From the NCBI GenBank assembly GCA_030432255.1, contig JAUIHS010000010.1:1-64000 (forward strand): DNA of 64,000 nt, in the 5' to 3' direction. Position 1 is the first letter of the stretch. Every line of letters starts with the position of its first letter. Source of the DNA: Phycisphaerae bacterium. Lineage in GTDB: Bacteria > Planctomycetota > Phycisphaerae > Phycisphaerales > UBA1924. Below the pieces are notes generated by a model that was given only the letters and a program-made list of their open reading frames with translations, made no database searches and was not told where the DNA came from. Positions 63,175-64,000 of the stretch are shown piece after piece. Position numbers and translations under genes: made by a program.

Positions 63175-64000
63175 TCATCCGCCCTCGCGCGCGTCGATGA
63201 TGGCGCGCAGTTGACCCCACAGCGCCTCCATGGCTTCGTAGGGGCCCTGGATCACAAGTCGATCGCCACTCTCCAGTCGCACATCCGGTTCGGGAAACAG
63301 GATGGCCTCCGCGCCGACCGGGCGCCGGTTCATCACGTTGATGCTGAACTGTCGATTGAGTTCCCCCACCGTGCGGCCGCAGAGAGGATCCCGGCGGGTC
63401 ACCAACCAGCGCTGCATGACGATCAGTTGATCCTCGACGAGAAAACTCGATACCGTCGCCGGCTCGATGGCGCACGTGGCGAATGCAGGCGCGGAGATGG
63501 CGGCGGGTGACATCGCGAACGAGATGTTGAATCCCTCGCGGACCTTGTCCGCCATGTTCTGATCGAACATGCGCATGACGACCCGGATTCCGGGTGCCAG
63601 CCGCCGCGCATCGAGCGCGCACTCGAGGTTGGCGAGATCGTCACTACTCGCGATGACGACGCTGGTCGCCTTCTCGACGTTGGCGGCGACGAGATAGGAC
63701 TCGTCCCGCGCATCGCCCACGAAGAGAGGGACCCCATCGCGCCGGATCTCATCGAGGAACTGGTTCGTGGCATCCTTCTCGATAACGACGACCGTGATCC
63801 CCATTTCGCGCAGGAGTCGGTAGGTCCGGATCCCGAGGCGTCCGAGACCGATGAGGATGACATGGTTGCTGAGTGACTTCGCCATGATGCGGCACCACCT
63901 TGGTTCACAGCGCTGCCGATCACGAGCCATGAGGGCCAGGTCGATCAGTGCTTCAATGATCACGGTGAGCCCGAGGATGGGCACAACAAAGAAGAGCATC
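63175..64000 (-). CDS. RCK/TrkA-domain ion channel or transport regulator (partial at right edge)
   Basis: The frame runs to the right edge, so the N-terminus is probably missing. The visible part opens with a membrane segment (MLFFVVPILGLTVIIEALIDLAL) and continues into an RCK-N Rossmann domain: HVILIGLGRLGIRTYRLLREMG binds a nucleotide, VVIEKDATNQFLDEI and VFVGDARDESYL-type strands follow (VPLFVGDARDESYL). An RCK-C-like domain ends the protein (RLVIQGPYEAMEALWGQL). This is the plan of a potassium channel with a cytosolic RCK gate, or of a TrkA-like regulator. The membrane helix just before RCK-N favours a channel. Confidence 0.8.
   Translation of the reverse strand, partial: MLFFVVPILGLTVIIEALIDLALMARDRQRCEPRWCRIMAKSLSNHVILIGLGRLGIRTYRLLREMGITVVVIEKDATNQFLDEIRRDGVPLFVGDARDESYLVAANVEKATSVVIASSDDLANLECALDARRLAPGIRVVMRMFDQNMADKVREGFNISFAMSPAAISAPAFATCAIEPATVSSFLVEDQLIVMQRWLVTRRDPLCGRTVGELNRQFSINVMNRRPVGAEAILFPEPDVRLESGDRLVIQGPYEAMEALWGQLRAIIDAREGG

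Overview
This window is a piece of a high-GC chromosome that most likely belongs to a marine-type planctomycete of the class Phycisphaerae. The evidence is indirect but consistent. The 16S rRNA gene stands alone, with no 23S or 5S gene behind it. There are two large Ser/Thr kinases joined to repeat domains. Secreted proteins end in paired dockerin-like MVNFDDLN repeats or in a PAPG-hydrophobic-RRRR tail. A membrane protein carries the CxxCGYDMRG...CPECG zinc ribbon, and the mobile element carries a DUF1580 protein. KdsA (Kdo synthesis), an RND pump and System II cytochrome c genes point to a cell with an LPS-type outer membrane. I assign the phylum from these traits, not from a 16S search.

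Region by region. 1-4272: the end of an integrated element beside tRNA-Pro, with a tyrosine integrase, a DUF1580 DNA-binding protein and a primase-helicase that runs off the left edge. 4338-12267: three alpha/beta hydrolases (one without its nucleophile), a zinc-ribbon membrane protein, a CobB-type sirtuin, and a two-gene unit of an HTH-helical-repeat regulator with a secreted PEP-CTERM-like protein. 12268-12932: an unexplained gap rich in dyads. 12933-21317: clpB, an iron-regulated-looking heme oxygenase unit, and an RND pump with its adaptor. 21337-27536: a secreted M14 peptidase divergent from a kinase with beta-propeller repeats. 27554-35816: a compact pyrimidine cluster, pyrB-pyrC-pyrF-pyrE-carA-carB. 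35940-41252: two tandem secreted paralogues and a cyclophilin-FKBP fusion. 41467-44831: tRNA-Tyr, a membrane-GNAT protein and the 16S transcription unit with promoters, boxA and terminator. 44964-48312: kdsA-mcsA-mcsB-comF. 48458-58806: hypothetical proteins, a second kinase with TPR repeats, and ccsA-resB. 59060-64000: alpha-glucan phosphorylase, a lipoprotein, a Dus enzyme and an RCK-domain protein cut by the right edge.

How the genes work together. The pyr cluster encodes five of the six steps to UMP (pyrD is absent here) and has a terminator plus an overlapping small ORF ahead of pyrF. McsA/McsB (protein arginine phosphorylation) and ClpB suggest an arginine-phosphate branch of protein quality control. 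Heme oxygenase and a 38-residue membrane peptide sit behind a strong promoter with a Fur-like operator on its start site. Many start codons lie only 6-9 bases from a TANNNT box, which suggests that leaderless mRNAs are common in this organism.
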